DNA from: Streblospio benedicti
Lineage: Eukaryota; Annelida; Polychaeta; Spionida; Spionidae
DNA: 64,000 nucleotides
Direction of reading: 5' to 3'
Assembly (NCBI GenBank): GCA_019095985.1
Contig: CM032661.1
Coordinates: 15,835,236 to 15,899,235, forward strand
In this document: positions 20,946-32,501 of the stretch, in pieces
How positions within the stretch are numbered: the first letter of the stretch is position 1
Layout of the letters: every line of letters begins with the position of its first letter
The notes under the pieces: model-generated
Told to the model about the DNA's origin: nothing
Database searches by the model: none
Seen by the model: the letters and a program-made list of their open reading frames with translations, nothing else
Made by a program: the position numbers and the translations under genes

Positions 20946-21038
20946 TTGCAATATTATATTAGGAGCATGGCAGGGCACTTAGGTTTAACTCTTGCAGTCA
21001 CGATGTGTATGGTCGTAAACCAAGGGAAGCGTGCACAT

Positions 21039-21220
21039 ATAGTGGAACCTCATATTAAGACCACTTCGATAAAAACACCACCTCTCTGATAAGATTATTC
21101 CTCACAGTTCCAACCCTTCATGAAGAGACACTAGAACAAACGTACATAAAGAGATCACATGTCTATGGACACCACATAGGAGGGACACTCTGGTTGTCTT
21201 GATACAGAGGTTCTACAGTA
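21039..21220 (+). repeat. Pogo/Tigger-like MITE
   Basis: Left end TATAGTGGAACCTCATATTAAG, right end ATACAGAGGTTCTACAGTA; inverted termini, about 180 bp, internal GACCACTTCGATAA. Confidence 0.65.
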
Positions 21221-21864
21221 ATGTGCAGCACTCAAATTGGTAGCAAATATAGGTATGCAAGGAGAATAATGAAAATGTGCAGCATACCAGCAAATCTAAT
21301 GACAAAACAAACCATCACAGCAGCAGTAAAACAGTGATAGCAGCTTTTCTATTAATCAACAGACGCACTTTATTATGCAAATGGGTGGAGTGTACTAATG
21401 CACTGTGATTAGCGTATTGTGTGATGACAGACTAGTGATTGAGTTAATAGATTAACGAGTTTTATGGTCCTGGTCCTGCGCTGTTCAGGGTACCAAGTCG
21501 CAATGTTCTGCTGTGGAACTTGTCCTATGTGGACGCGTTCAGAAATGAGAGTGTCCACATAACTGTCTTCTTTAGAAGAGAGGTTCACTTTATTAATGAA
21601 ATATGTGGGGAGGGGGGGGGTGCCCAGAGAAGACAGGTTTCCTTAATTGGAGGTGACCACGTGGTCAGGACCTACTGTATATGTCCAAGTCTAGTGCGCA
21701 GGCGCTATAGCCCAACCTTTTCACCCGGAAATGGTGCTTCAGATTGTTGGTAACATTGCGTCACACATTTTCACATTGTAATTGAATTTTCACTTTTCTC
21801 CTGTATGCGCACCCAGTTCCTACTTTGTTGACCTGCATCTACCAGTGGAATCGGCTGCACGTAC

Positions 21865-22080
21865 TGGATCTTTTGTAGGTCGCGAACGTCTGGCCTTGCT
21901 CCTGTCACCTCGGCTGGCTATTTCTATGTCACATAACGTTATTGTGAGCAAAGTATTGGACAGCACATCCTCATCTACTTCAGTGCACAAGATAGTGAAA
22001 GATAACCCCTCTATCATCAACACCTTGAAATTCCCGTTAAGATTTCTATAGATTTCCACCAATTGGAACATCAGGGCCAT
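21865..22080 (-). CDS. Weak candidate exon, unrecognised
   Basis: Minus-strand frame of 72 codons before a good donor (CCA|GTACGTG at 21,864). It contains FKVLMIEGLSFTILCTEV and LTITLCDIEI, an alternation that looks like beta-strand coding sequence. A stop lies directly before its ATG, so it could be a first exon, or an internal exon using the acceptor ATCTATAG. No family assigned. It may be spurious. Confidence 0.2.
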
Positions 22081-22908
22081 TTAAATTCGGTCATGTCAAA
22101 AGCACGATCTGACAAGGTCAAATATAATATAATTACATGTATTGACTTCTTTACGACTTGTAGGCAAGATAATCATTGTTTTGATGAAACATTTTCATCC
22201 ACCACATGGAGCTATGGTAGAGCTCTATAGAGATTCCTGTAACTGATAATTCAGAGAGTGGTGACTAGTGAAAAAAGGAGCATATTGGTGTGATCTCAGC
22301 TCAGGACCCACGTCTCAGCTCAATAGACCACGGCGACAAGATGTCTACATCTCCATGGTCATAAACCGCTGTCAACGGCCAAATGAGCACAGTTCACACT
22401 TAATCATGTGACGCTGCACAGAGGACAATGGAAGGGAATTTGCTCAATCTGCCTGTCTGGACTTATTCATTCTTCTTTTTTTCTTTTCCTTTTTGGGAGT
22501 GTTGGGATGGGGGTGTTTTTATAGAAATTCTTTTTCTCAATTCATCTTATGATATTTTTTTTACCGTCTGTCTGCTGCACCAATAATGCCAACTGTCTAT
22601 TTGTACTGGCCCAGAGTGTTTCCCTGCTTTGAAAAGCAGGAACAAAGTTAGCGAAGTTCCTACTGGGTGGTGGAGGTCGAGGACTGTACAAGCGTACAAG
22701 CCTATCAAAACCCTCCCTACTTTTAAATTTTCTGCCTACGAGAATCTTGCTGTCACTGTCCATATAATCAGTGCTACAATAGGAACGATATCGATGGCTG
22801 GCCAATTGAATATTAATGAGCAAACTTGTTAATGTCGATCGTATTACATTGTGATTCTTACGTGGCTTGTAGATCTATCAACAAAGGAGAGGATTCCATC
22901 AACGGAAT

Positions 22909-23100
22909 TACAGTAGAACCCCTAGTTACCACATCTCCGTTGAGACTACCTCGACTAAAACGTCATTTTTCGCTGTCCCAATACTTTATGAATAAGTCAA
23001 TGGAAACCTCCGTAAATGAGAGTACCTCTCTATATATATACTACTGAAACCACTTGAGCTCAGTTACGTGAATGGTCTTGATAATGAGATTCTACCGTAG
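22909..23100 (+). repeat. Pogo/Tigger-like MITE
   Basis: Left end TACAGTAGAACCCCTAG, right end GAGATTCTACCGTAG, about 190 bp with GAGACTACCTCGAC and GAAACCACTTGAG monomers. Confidence 0.65.
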
Positions 23101-23579
23101 AAATGACCCAAAAACTATGTGATTCCCTCCTCTATCTGGACTCTATGCTGTGGTTTCCAGTAAATGAAATCATTCCAGTCAGTGGTTCTGATAACCACAT
23201 CTGCAGGTAATATGACATCAAACAAATGACACTATGATAGAAGTTAGATAAGAATCAGTGATATATCTTCATCATGTACGATGGCTATGCCAGATTAATA
23301 TTCCACTTGGACCAAAAAGCATGGACGTATTCATGATTTGGATAATTATTCCCAACCACACAGTGATAGATCTGCTAAATAACTAATGACACTTTGGTCT
23401 GATACTTTGGTCCCGGTGTATATTAATATATGGGTCATTGTACATGTACAGAATATGCCTCAATCTTTTTTTCACTACAAATGTGTGTAAATGTTTGGAA
23501 TGTGATGTTGCCTTCTTAAAAAGAACTGCAATTTGACACATTTCAGCCTTCAATACACAAATTATTTAAGTAAAAACAA

Positions 23580-24489
23580 TTGTAATGATTTATTGTGTGA
23601 ATAGTACCCAGGTCGAAAACGTTTATTTGAATAAATTTTGTATATCTTTTTTGGATAAAAAGCATATAAAAAGAATTTATACAAATACCAACACAATAAA
23701 GTACTTAAAAATTCAAGGAGTTAGATTGATCAAATATAGTTAGATCTTGCTTAGAATTCCAGCAGTTGATCAAATGTAATCTATAATTTAACAATAAAGT
23801 CTCACTTATACTGCCTTTAATGACATATTATGGCAATCACAAACTCACACACACATAGCACAAACATCTGTATCAGTTTATAATTTGAATTTTCATATAA
23901 TCACTGTTCATACTCCAGTAATATTCAATCCAACAAACTAACAGAAAAATAAAAGCTGCATACATTATCAAAGAAGTATTATATTTTCAACAACAAAATA
24001 AACATACTACTACAAAATTGGTAAAATAAATAATAGAATAATGGCATACATTTATGCCACAATAAATAAGCAAGCCTGGTTGATTTAGATTTGCATTTAA
24101 CACAATTATCTAATTAAATTACCACCTTTCACAAAATGCTACTGCTTCAACTAGTAAGACAACTTTCAAACAAAAGGGTCAGTTGGCATTACTTAACTGC
24201 TGACCACCACTAAACCTGCTTAACTGGCCATTTAATCTTACATAAACAGAATTAGAATTTAAAGACCAGACTCTTGTGTAATTATATCCAAACTTCAAAT
24301 TAGGAAAATTGATCTATTAATGTCAATTAAAACAAGAAAAATCTTCTACTTTGGAATTAAAACTGACAGTGATTAGTATATATCTACTTTTATTGTATTT
24401 TCATGCAGTCTTTTGACTATTAATGGATACTTAAAAGTTTCATTGAAATCTACTATACTGCTTCTTTTGTAGCTTCTTTGGTGCGTATG
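23580..24489 (-). other. AT-rich 3' flank of the minus-strand gene copy
   Basis: Very AT-rich sequence without coding potential downstream (minus strand) of the stop at 24,490. An AATAAA on the minus strand near 23,590 could end a 3' UTR of about 0.9 kb. Confidence 0.35.
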
Positions 24490-25595
24490 TTAAGTTCGGT
24501 GGTTCGGGAAAGAGTAAACTTTTCGGCGTGCGTGCCTCCCGCCTTCCAGTTCGTGCTCCCGTGAAGCCATTGGCGACAAGCCACATGCCGATGGAGCAGT
24601 CGACAGCTGTTCATTCACTATACTAGAATGGCAGTCTTCCACCCTTTTCTCAAATAGCGACCGTTGCAAATTTGGATCCTTGCTAACCATCCTGCGCTTC
24701 GCCTTTAGTTGGGCCCTGGGAGCACAGGTTCTCGGCAGTGTGGTGGGCACACTGCCACCTGGGCTTTCCCAGGACTCTCCCCAATTTATAGGTATCGGGG
24801 AGCCATCGTGTCGTTAAAGGCGGTTGGTGGACGTAGGCGTGCCCGATACTACCGAACTGCCAATAGAAAAATACCACGATTAAAAAAACTTCAATTTATT
24901 AAAGTTTAAATTTCAAGTGAATTATAGCAAAGATATTATAGAATATCTTTGATTATAGTCAGTGTGGTTTGCCAGTGCTTGGTTAGAGACGCTAAAATTA
25001 ATATGCAGCGTTTATCGGCTTATACTGTGGTAAGTGCATGGGATTATCTAAGTGTGCGGCTCACCAATTCGTGTCAATATTAACAACTCTTGATATTACC
25101 TCAAGTACCCGAAATATACATGTAGTAAGCGCCAAAACATCATATTAAAACATTGGCAATTGCATTTTAGTACATTGTGTCAAAATTTCATATTAAAGCG
25201 AACGCACTTCATTACTTTTTTTACATAGTTTCAGTTCCCCAAAATCATAAACATAATCATCAGATATAATTTAATGTTATTGCACTGACTGCTCAATCTT
25301 GTGAGCCACATTTCACTTTGTAATCTGCTGTACTGTAAAACAAAATCCCGATGATACAATCAACAAAGACACATAATGACCAGGTTAAAGTTAACATTTA
25401 CCTCCTCCGCATCTTGGCGTCCTTCGATCTTGATGCCTCTCGGCCGGAGCAGAAGCTCAAACGCGTCCTGCCTCGCTGGATGGGTGTCTTAGAGGATGTT
25501 GGTGGTGGTTGGACGCTATCCCTCGGAGAGTTTTTGAGAACTCCAAGACGGACGGAGTTCTCGAAATTGAGGGATAAGTCTTACACTTGTGGTGG
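24490..25595 (-). pseudogene. Decayed tandem copy of the two-exon basic-protein gene
   Basis: Exon 1' (about 25,595 down to 25,402, donor GAG|GTAAAT) and exon 2' (24,856-24,490, acceptor TATTGGCAG) align with the intact copy at 25,808-26,845 and have a similar intron (545 versus 525 bp). Shared blocks include FENSVRL, KDAK-RR, SPIPINWGE-WESPGG, PRAQLKAKRR and RSLFE. In the homologous frame there is a stop just before DLSLNFEN and another in exon 2' before SPIPINW. In exchange its C-terminus runs on about 50 residues after RSLFE. It is probably a pseudogene, although a different first exon or internal start could rescue the second half. The product family is unknown. Confidence 0.55.
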
Positions 25596-25807
25596 AAGAA
25601 TGCATGCGTTGAAGGTACACGTGATAAATTGATTCTTTCTCGGCTCGTACGTCAATTTGCTTGCGATTTTTGGTGTACATGCCTCATCTTGAGTTCCAGT
25701 TGTGGCCATATCCTCATTCTCTGTCTCATAATAATTGAGGGTGGCAGAGGCGATGATATACATGTACAAGCTGACCAGTCTGGAAGTCCGTGTATAGAAT
25801 AGGATAC

Positions 25808-26845
25808 TTAATTTTCAAACAACGATCTTTTCTGCACTGCCGAGTCATTCACCCTTCGTTTTGCTTTTAATTGGGCCCTGGGAGCCCAGGTTGTTGGCAG
25901 TGTGGTGAGCACATTGCCACGGGGGCTCTCCCAGGGCTCTCCCCAATTGATTGGTATGGGGGAGCTGTCCTGTAGAGCAAAGCTCTTCTTGCCAGTAGGT
26001 GTGTCCGTGTGCGTGCCCGAGACTGCCAAACTGTTAACAGAAACATACAATGATTATTAGGACTAATGCATATTCAAATTTAAATTTCAGGTGAATTAGT
26101 ATGTCCGTATTTTTTAAATTATTTAAAAAAATAGTTTTGATGACCTGTTAATGTTGGTTACGGTAAGTTTGTAAGCTTATCTTGTACGAAGTACACGGGA
26201 TTATATAGTTATGGCCATTTACTGGTGTCAACATTAACCACTCTTTATAATCCCATCAAGTACCATAGTTTTACGAAGAGCCAATACAATGCCCATATAT
26301 TAAAACATTTACCGTTGCATTTTAGTACATTATGTCAATATTGAAGTGAGTCACTCTATTTCTCTCTCATACATTTTAACCATATATTACCAAATATCAT
26401 GAACATACTGATCAACTGAAACGTCATGTTATTTTGTTAACTGCTCAATCTTGTAAGCCGCATTTCACTTTGTAGTCTGCTGTACTGAAACACAGATTCC
26501 CGGTGATATATTTAATAAAGACACATCATGGCAATATATATAATACAATTCTTACCTCCTCCGTCGTTTGGCGTCTCTTGCTTCCATTGCTGGTGAGCTG
26601 CCCGAGTGTACGATTAACCTCTTCCGTCTTCGCAGGCCTGGTGTGATAGGGGTGGGAGGCAGTGGTTTACGTGTGTCATCTTGCACACGTGTGCCACTTT
26701 CTGCTTGGGTTCCTTCCATCTCTGAAGGATTCCAACTGAGGTTGTCCTCGGGAGACGTTTCAACAAGACGGACTGTCTTCTCAAAATTTTGGGTTAAGTC
26801 CAGGACTCCCATATGAAGAGTGCATTGAGTAGGGCGTTGCTCCAT
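25808..26845 (-). CDS. Two-exon gene for an unrecognised basic protein, 170 aa
   Basis: Exon 1 is 26,845-26,556, exon 2 is 26,030-25,808; donor GAG|GTAAGA, acceptor TTTCTGTTAACAG, both phase 2. Together they give 513 bases including the stop. The protein has no signal peptide or membrane segment. It is rich in Arg, Lys, Pro, Ser and Thr, with PPTPITPGLRRRKR near residue 63, a DAKRRR cluster at the junction, a conserved SPIPINWGEPWESP block near residue 124 and APRAQLKAKRR near 148. Clusters of basic residues and SP/TP sites would suit a nuclear, kinase-regulated protein, but this is inference. The existence of a diverged copy next door with the same intron position and the same conserved blocks argues that this is a real gene. 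The start could lie further upstream, since the frame stays open for some way before the ATG. Confidence 0.6.
26557..26845 (-). CDS. Exon 1 of the intact minus-strand gene
   Basis: Encodes residues 1-96, including LTQNFEKTVRL, which is conserved in the decayed copy as LSLNFENSVRL. The donor GTAAGAATT is near consensus. Confidence 0.6.
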
Positions 26846-28429
26846 TTCGTTTGGCTTAAAAACTAGTATTCTATGAGTAGATACCAGTATCGTTTCGTAT
26901 CCTACACGTGATTGAATTGAATAACAATATTGGAATTCAGCAATGTACTACTTTATCGTACAACCAAGCACTCCGCAGAACGAAGGAATCCACAACTAAA
27001 TACAAATATTTGAATTGCAAACGAGAATATCCACCAGTAATACTTTCTGTGAAATTTTCAATGTTTACACTTCAACATCCGAGGAGAAAGTAATTCAAAC
27101 CTGGGTAAAATTATAAATCACCCCGCCAAAGCACGTACAGTAGAAGACTCCGCCCCTAACCGGTCAATCGCAGACTTAATTGAATAGTATTGACCATTTC
27201 AGTTCTCAAGTAGGTGTCACACAGTAGGGTGCCAACAGTTGGGCTTATTAGGTGTGGCAAGTTTACTTCATTTAACGCTGTTTACCCTCAGGTGTTTACA
27301 TTCCCTTGTAACTGTTGATAATTGTCATTTAATTGATGTACTAAATAAGATTTGTCTTAGTGGTGTTTCTTTTGTATGTGTTTGTCTGTTGATGTAGTTA
27401 TGCAAGATAGTCAGTAGGCCCATTGTTTTAGAAATATTCTTATCCATTACCAAGAGTTGAGGAGTTGTCTATATCTCTAACTATGGAAGATCAAAGGAAT
27501 GGAGCAAACCATTTAACTTGCGATTTATCCTATGTAAATACACATGAAATATATGAAAGTAATGTTTCAAATGCATGACAAACTACGATTTGTATGCCGT
27601 GTTAATAAATTTGGCTAAGACTATTTTAAGAGACCTTCTGAAATGTTTACTGGAATATGAACTATTTGTTAAGCAATTTTCATTGTACCACATCAAAGAC
27701 ATCATGCAAAATGCGTTACTTATATCCGTTATGTGTAAATAAGTATTAATGAATTTCTCTTAAGTTTTAATTTAGATATTGTATGCCTAATTATAATAGA
27801 AAATCTATTTTTTATCCACACCAGTTCATGCACAGTTATTTTTTATTATAAGATACCACCGTTTATTTCCAAGTTATTCTTCATGATATCATTTTTATAG
27901 CTTTTAGTTAATGAATAATTATAATCACTTAGAAATTTTACTTACTAGATCACCAATCATTACAGATAGTAAGATTCCTTCAGTTCCTTTCACATGACTG
28001 AATATGAACCAGTAATTTTCTAAACACTACCACACTCATACACTGTAGTACATCATTTGAGAATCTTGTACAGGATTAGTTTTGCTTTACACACTCTCAA
28101 CATCGAGAACTTGTTTCAGATAATTTGTGGGGCCTGCAGTAAAGCATTCTTTACATTTTAAAACTACAAAATATCCAACACATTATACACTACAATTAAA
28201 ACTAGATCTAATACTGTGAGCTGAAATGTCAATGTGAAGAGGAATTTCGGTGGATTTCGGCTTTACGTTCGCAGGGACGACACTAGATGACTGAAATAAT
28301 AGACACTCGGGTACCTCTGCCCTTCATCAATTCAATGAAGTTACCATGTTCCTAAAGTGAGTCCACAGAGGTATCTCAGCATGGGGCTGAAGATTAGAAT
28401 AGCGGTCTTAATAGGGAGGTTAACAGTGG

Positions 28430-28525
28430 TGATTTTGCAGGGCTTTAGGACTATGAAGCAAGTTATTTTTACAGAGGTGGTCTCTTCATAGAGGTGGTCA
28501 TCTTGATTAGAGGTTCACTGTAAAG
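28430..28525 (-). repeat. Pogo-like MITE fragment
   Basis: AGAGGTGGTCTCTTCATAG, then GATTAGAGGTTCACTGTA; the right terminus of the family. The copy B equivalent is 34,315-34,385. Confidence 0.5.
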
Positions 28526-29406
28526 CGAAAACGATATAAAGTACATGTACTGACCAATCCATGCGTACCACTAGATGTAATAACAAAGATACGATGGATG
28601 CCATATCGTCGGCTAACACATCATTTAACCAATGGGCTTGACTGATCACAAAGCTTATTTGATGGCACTGTATGCATTAGTAGCACTCACTTAGATACGG
28701 GAATGTCTTGTTGTATAAATAATAACTACTACACGGCAGATGTTTGGTACAGTCGAACCTGTCTCAGTGGATGGACACCTTTATAAGAAATACAAGGCGT
28801 CCATATTAGGAAGATGTTCTTCAAAAGTGCTATTCACTTCATAAATGATGCACATGAAAATTGGGAACGGGGGTGGAGGGTGGAAAGTCTCCACATCAGA
28901 CATGCGTCCTTAAAGGTGCGGTGTCCAGTGTACAGGAACTACAATATCATTCGACCTCAGCGTTTCTGTGGGTTTGGTCTACCGCACGTGGACTCTTTAT
29001 ATCCGGTCATATACATATGTAAAAGCATAACAATTCGAATTTCTAGTGTATTAGTGGCTCTCCAACAGAGGATAGTGCATCCGTACACTAATCATCTCTA
29101 CTAATAAGCACATAGTTCTGTAGTTGCAATACCTACATCTTTTTATAACAGCATCTATACATCTATTGCTCATGTACACTGTCCTTATTGTAAGTCGTTT
29201 GTTATTGTGTTTGGGATTTACAAGAATATCAGGACAGTCCATCGTAACCGTTGTGTACATTTTAATCACATCATAATGCACCCGAAAGATACTCATCGAA
29301 AATAGCTGAGCCAATGTAATTATAACTACGTTTACTATCATATTCACTCATGTATAGATGATGTCCAATGAACGAATTCTGGAGGCTTTATATTATTCGA
29401 TAAATA

Positions 29407-29552
29407 TGTGCGTTTCCCAATGCTTATGAAAAATTAATTTCTACACACTCTCTAACATATTTCTACAAAGCTTACGGTGGTAGAAATATGATTGGTAGAC
29501 AGATATGAGAGCATGTAGAAAAAGGAATTGCACGTGCACTGGGAAACACATA
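29407..29552. repeat. Hairpin element
   Basis: GCGTTTCCCAATGC at the left is matched by GCACTGGGAAACAC at the right, and inner blocks (TTCTACACACTCTC / GAGAGCATGTAGAAA) also pair. About 145 bp; the copy B equivalent is near 35,250-35,375 and is worn. Confidence 0.5.
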
Positions 29553-29586
29553 CAATGTGTATCGATCCCATAGCAAGAAAATGCTA

Positions 29587-29765
29587 GTTAAGAGTTTCGA
29601 ACCCACGACCACTGGGTTTAGTATACCAAGTATGCAAGCTGGGGTACAGAGACAACAGTTCGGCCATGTAACCTTTTAACAGCTCGCTGTTTGGGATGAT
29701 GGTATCATTCTGGTCTGACAACCTTGGGGTCGTGAGTTCTAGTCCCGCCAGGGCCACGTGATATA
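29587..29765. repeat. Two tRNA-like (SINE) pieces
   Basis: Minus strand 29,660-29,587 contains GTGGTCGTGGGTTCGAAAC (box B-like). Plus strand 29,690-29,765 contains GGGATGATGGTATCATTCTGG and GTCGTGAGTTCTAGTCCC. Both look like tRNA-derived SINE heads in opposite orientation. Confidence 0.4.
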
Positions 29766-31346
29766 GTTTAAAATTACGGTGTAAATGGAAGCTTAGGAGT
29801 GTGAAAATTGCTTTCAGCTATGTCTATCGTGGTAGACAGATGCGAGAGAGTATGTAGAAAATTTAAATTATTCACATTAAAGAATGAAAAATCTTTATTT
29901 CAGGTATGCGCATTGACAAATACACGTACACAGAGCATTTAGCAATTTTTAAAGTGTACCTATATCAAAATGCACTAAAATTTAAAATACAAACAATAAA
30001 ACAATAAATACATCTTCTAATGGTGCTTGCTTATCGGTTGCTTGACAGTCTGTACTAGTTGCAATGGATTGACTTATTAATTAACATATATCGCAAAAAC
30101 ACAATCAAGCCTAAATATAAATGCGACATGGCGTAAAAGAGGTGTGCCATGGGTGAGAAAGAATATACCCTACCGATCTGGGTGTGAACGCCTATTGTGT
30201 CCAGCCTGTAGGGTGGGGTCAGGGCGGTCAGCATTCCATTGTACATCGTTGAAAGTCTGTATTGTGTTGGCATGTAAGTCCTTAGTTACATTTTCATAAT
30301 GTTACGAATGTCCATTGTGGTGATGGCTTTTGTTAAGTTGGGTACTGTATTTGTCCGTTCTGTTGTTTTGTGGCTAGTAAGTCTATAGGGCGGGGCTGAC
30401 GCCACAGCTGTGTATGTCACGCTTCTGAGACTATCATAATCTTCTTTTGTCTCCTATGACAATGGATTTATCTTTAAAATATATATTCTATTAGAGGGAA
30501 CCCTGGATGGCTACGTAATGAATCAAAAATGTTCCTAGTGAAAGGGACAAAGGGAAATAACAAGTACACATGCAAACAACGCACAAATGCGCATCATAAA
30601 ATACAATAGATTCCAGTAGACGGACGATGACAGACTCTGACATTTCCGATAGAATAACGGTAATTGGAAGCAGACACATTTGAGTGTCATTATACTCCTT
30701 GTAATTAATCACGCAATTAGCACTTGCACAAGGGCCAAATGGGCTCATTGTATCGTCACAGTCGAGTGGTTTTGAGCCATAGTCGTGTATTTCTAAGTAC
30801 CCTACCACATTGTAAATTATAATATGGGCATTGTTGAATGTCAGACTGGGGTTTTACCTGACAGCTGGGGCTGGCGAACCTGTGCATAATCGGGCTTCTG
30901 TATGGGTCAACGTGGGCTTTAAAAGTGGTTTTTAATAAGTTCACTTGTAAAACTTACAGGTTTGAAATCCTCATCTATCGGAACAGGGCCCAAATTTCTT
31001 CTATTACATTCTCATAATAAATCTGACAGCTGTGAGCTATTTGGAATGGCTTGAAATGGACACAGGGATGGATGAATTTAGGAAGCTGCATTTCATTATG
31101 ACCTGGGGAAGGGGGAGCAAAAAAAACATAACTTTCCAGGTCGCCAGATTATCAAGACCACCGCCAAAAAGCATCTTGCATTTCTCAGCACTCCACGCCC
31201 ACAACCCTTATGTAATTTATAACCCCCGGGGGGGGGGGTCATAAATAGTGGCCCCCTTAGCTTTTTTATCCCCATATAGGGTCCTTGCTCTGATACTATG
31301 CGTGCACGTTCGACGCTACACAGACAGGTGTTCATCACAATGGTGG

Positions 31347-31457
31347 GTGACGTACATGTGCACATGCCATAACTCACGTCACGGCAGCTACAGGGTGGGG
31401 TGTATATATGGTGGTGTCGGCAGGACTGGTGGAGGGAGCCATCCAGCCGCACCACAG
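31347..31457 (+). promoter_or_regulatory. Candidate TATA promoter and 5' exon (copy A)
   Basis: Two CRE-like sites (GTGACGTAC at 31,347, TCACGTCACG at 31,374) precede GTATATATGG at 31,402, followed about 50 bp later by CCGCACCACAG|GTACGT, a strong donor. A non-coding first exon starting near 31,430 is plausible. The equivalent in copy B is 37,546-37,656. It could be a 5' exon of the plus-strand receptor 10-15 kb downstream, but this is untested. Confidence 0.35.
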
Positions 31458-32401
31458 GTACGTAGCTTCTCTGTCATGACTGATATTTTTTTGCAAACTT
31501 CAGTTTTGTTATGTTTTATCTGTCAGTATGTTTCCAATTCAAATGAAAATTTTATTCTTGTGTTGTTAATAAGTATTTAGAAACTTTCTTTTTGTGTGCG
31601 ATTGCACCATGCAGATAAAAAAAAAAAGAATGAAATTATTTTTTATGGATTGACTTTTTACATTGAAGTACTAGCTATATATGTATAACACATGAGATGG
31701 AGGGATGCAAAAGACGTATGACCGACTAATATGAGACTGAGACTCGCAGCCTTTGAACAGATGTTTCATTTTACGTATCAGATGATGCCTACATGTAATA
31801 GTTTTAATAAGTCTACTCAAAAAATATAAATCAGCATATGAACTAATAGGACAAAAACAGTCTAGTACAGTAGAACATTCATTAACACCACTCAGTGCCT
31901 GGCGTTGAGTGGTTTCAATATACAGTGTACGTGTAGAGAACTCGTCTCTGTGTGGATGTTTAAACTGCAAAGTTGTCTCTTACACCCCCAGCCGACCGCA
32001 TTGCACTGTCGTTACCTGGATGAAACTAGGTTAATACATGCCAATTTTTTCGAGGCCTGGGCCGTATCGAGACCTACACGGGACCATGTAGACATCTCTT
32101 ATCTAGTCTCCATAGTCGGGGGAGCTAGTCGTCTTCTCTGATTCGTGAAAAGTCTCCGTCTAAAGCGGAACTAGACAGCGACATTTCAGTTCCACGCTCA
32201 TGCAGCGGAACTAAAAAAAGGTCGCGGGTGTTTGTTGAAGACTTTAAAAATCAATACTCTATATTCGGTAAGTCATGACGTACTTGTCTTTAACCTAGTC
32301 GGTACTACGCCTGGATCATGATTGGATAATCGGGAGCTAGTTTAACCTAGTCTTTTTGGTCTTGAAAAAAAACCCTTTTTTTCCAGATGTTACTAATTGG
32401 T

Positions 32402-32501
32402 NNNNNNNNNNNNNNNNNNNNNNNNNNNNNNNNNNNNNNNNNNNNNNNNNNNNNNNNNNNNNNNNNNNNNNNNNNNNNNNNNNNNNNNNNNNNNNNNNNN
32501 N
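32402..32501. other. Assembly gap (100 N)
   Basis: Exactly 100 N, the usual size for an unsized scaffold gap. Flanked by two copies of the same sequence. Confidence 0.99.

Larger units (their letters stand above)
26890..32401. repeat. Copy A of a ~5.5 kb duplicated block
   Basis: The sequence matches 32,502-38,530 in the same order and orientation, with long identical runs (for example 29,830-30,830 versus 35,640-36,480). It runs straight into a 100-N gap and its last ~100 bases look degraded. Probably one locus represented twice. Confidence 0.85.

Noticed and set aside
24480-26850. Reading the tandem gene pair as one longer gene
   Set aside because: The blocks occur in the order exon 1, exon 2, exon 1', exon 2' with matching introns, and the intact copy has its own stop at 25,808.
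31096-31455. 119-codon minus-strand frame, also in copy B
   Set aside because: Its presence in both copies reflects the repeated block itself; the plus strand here looks like a promoter and donor, and the frame has no recognisable product.
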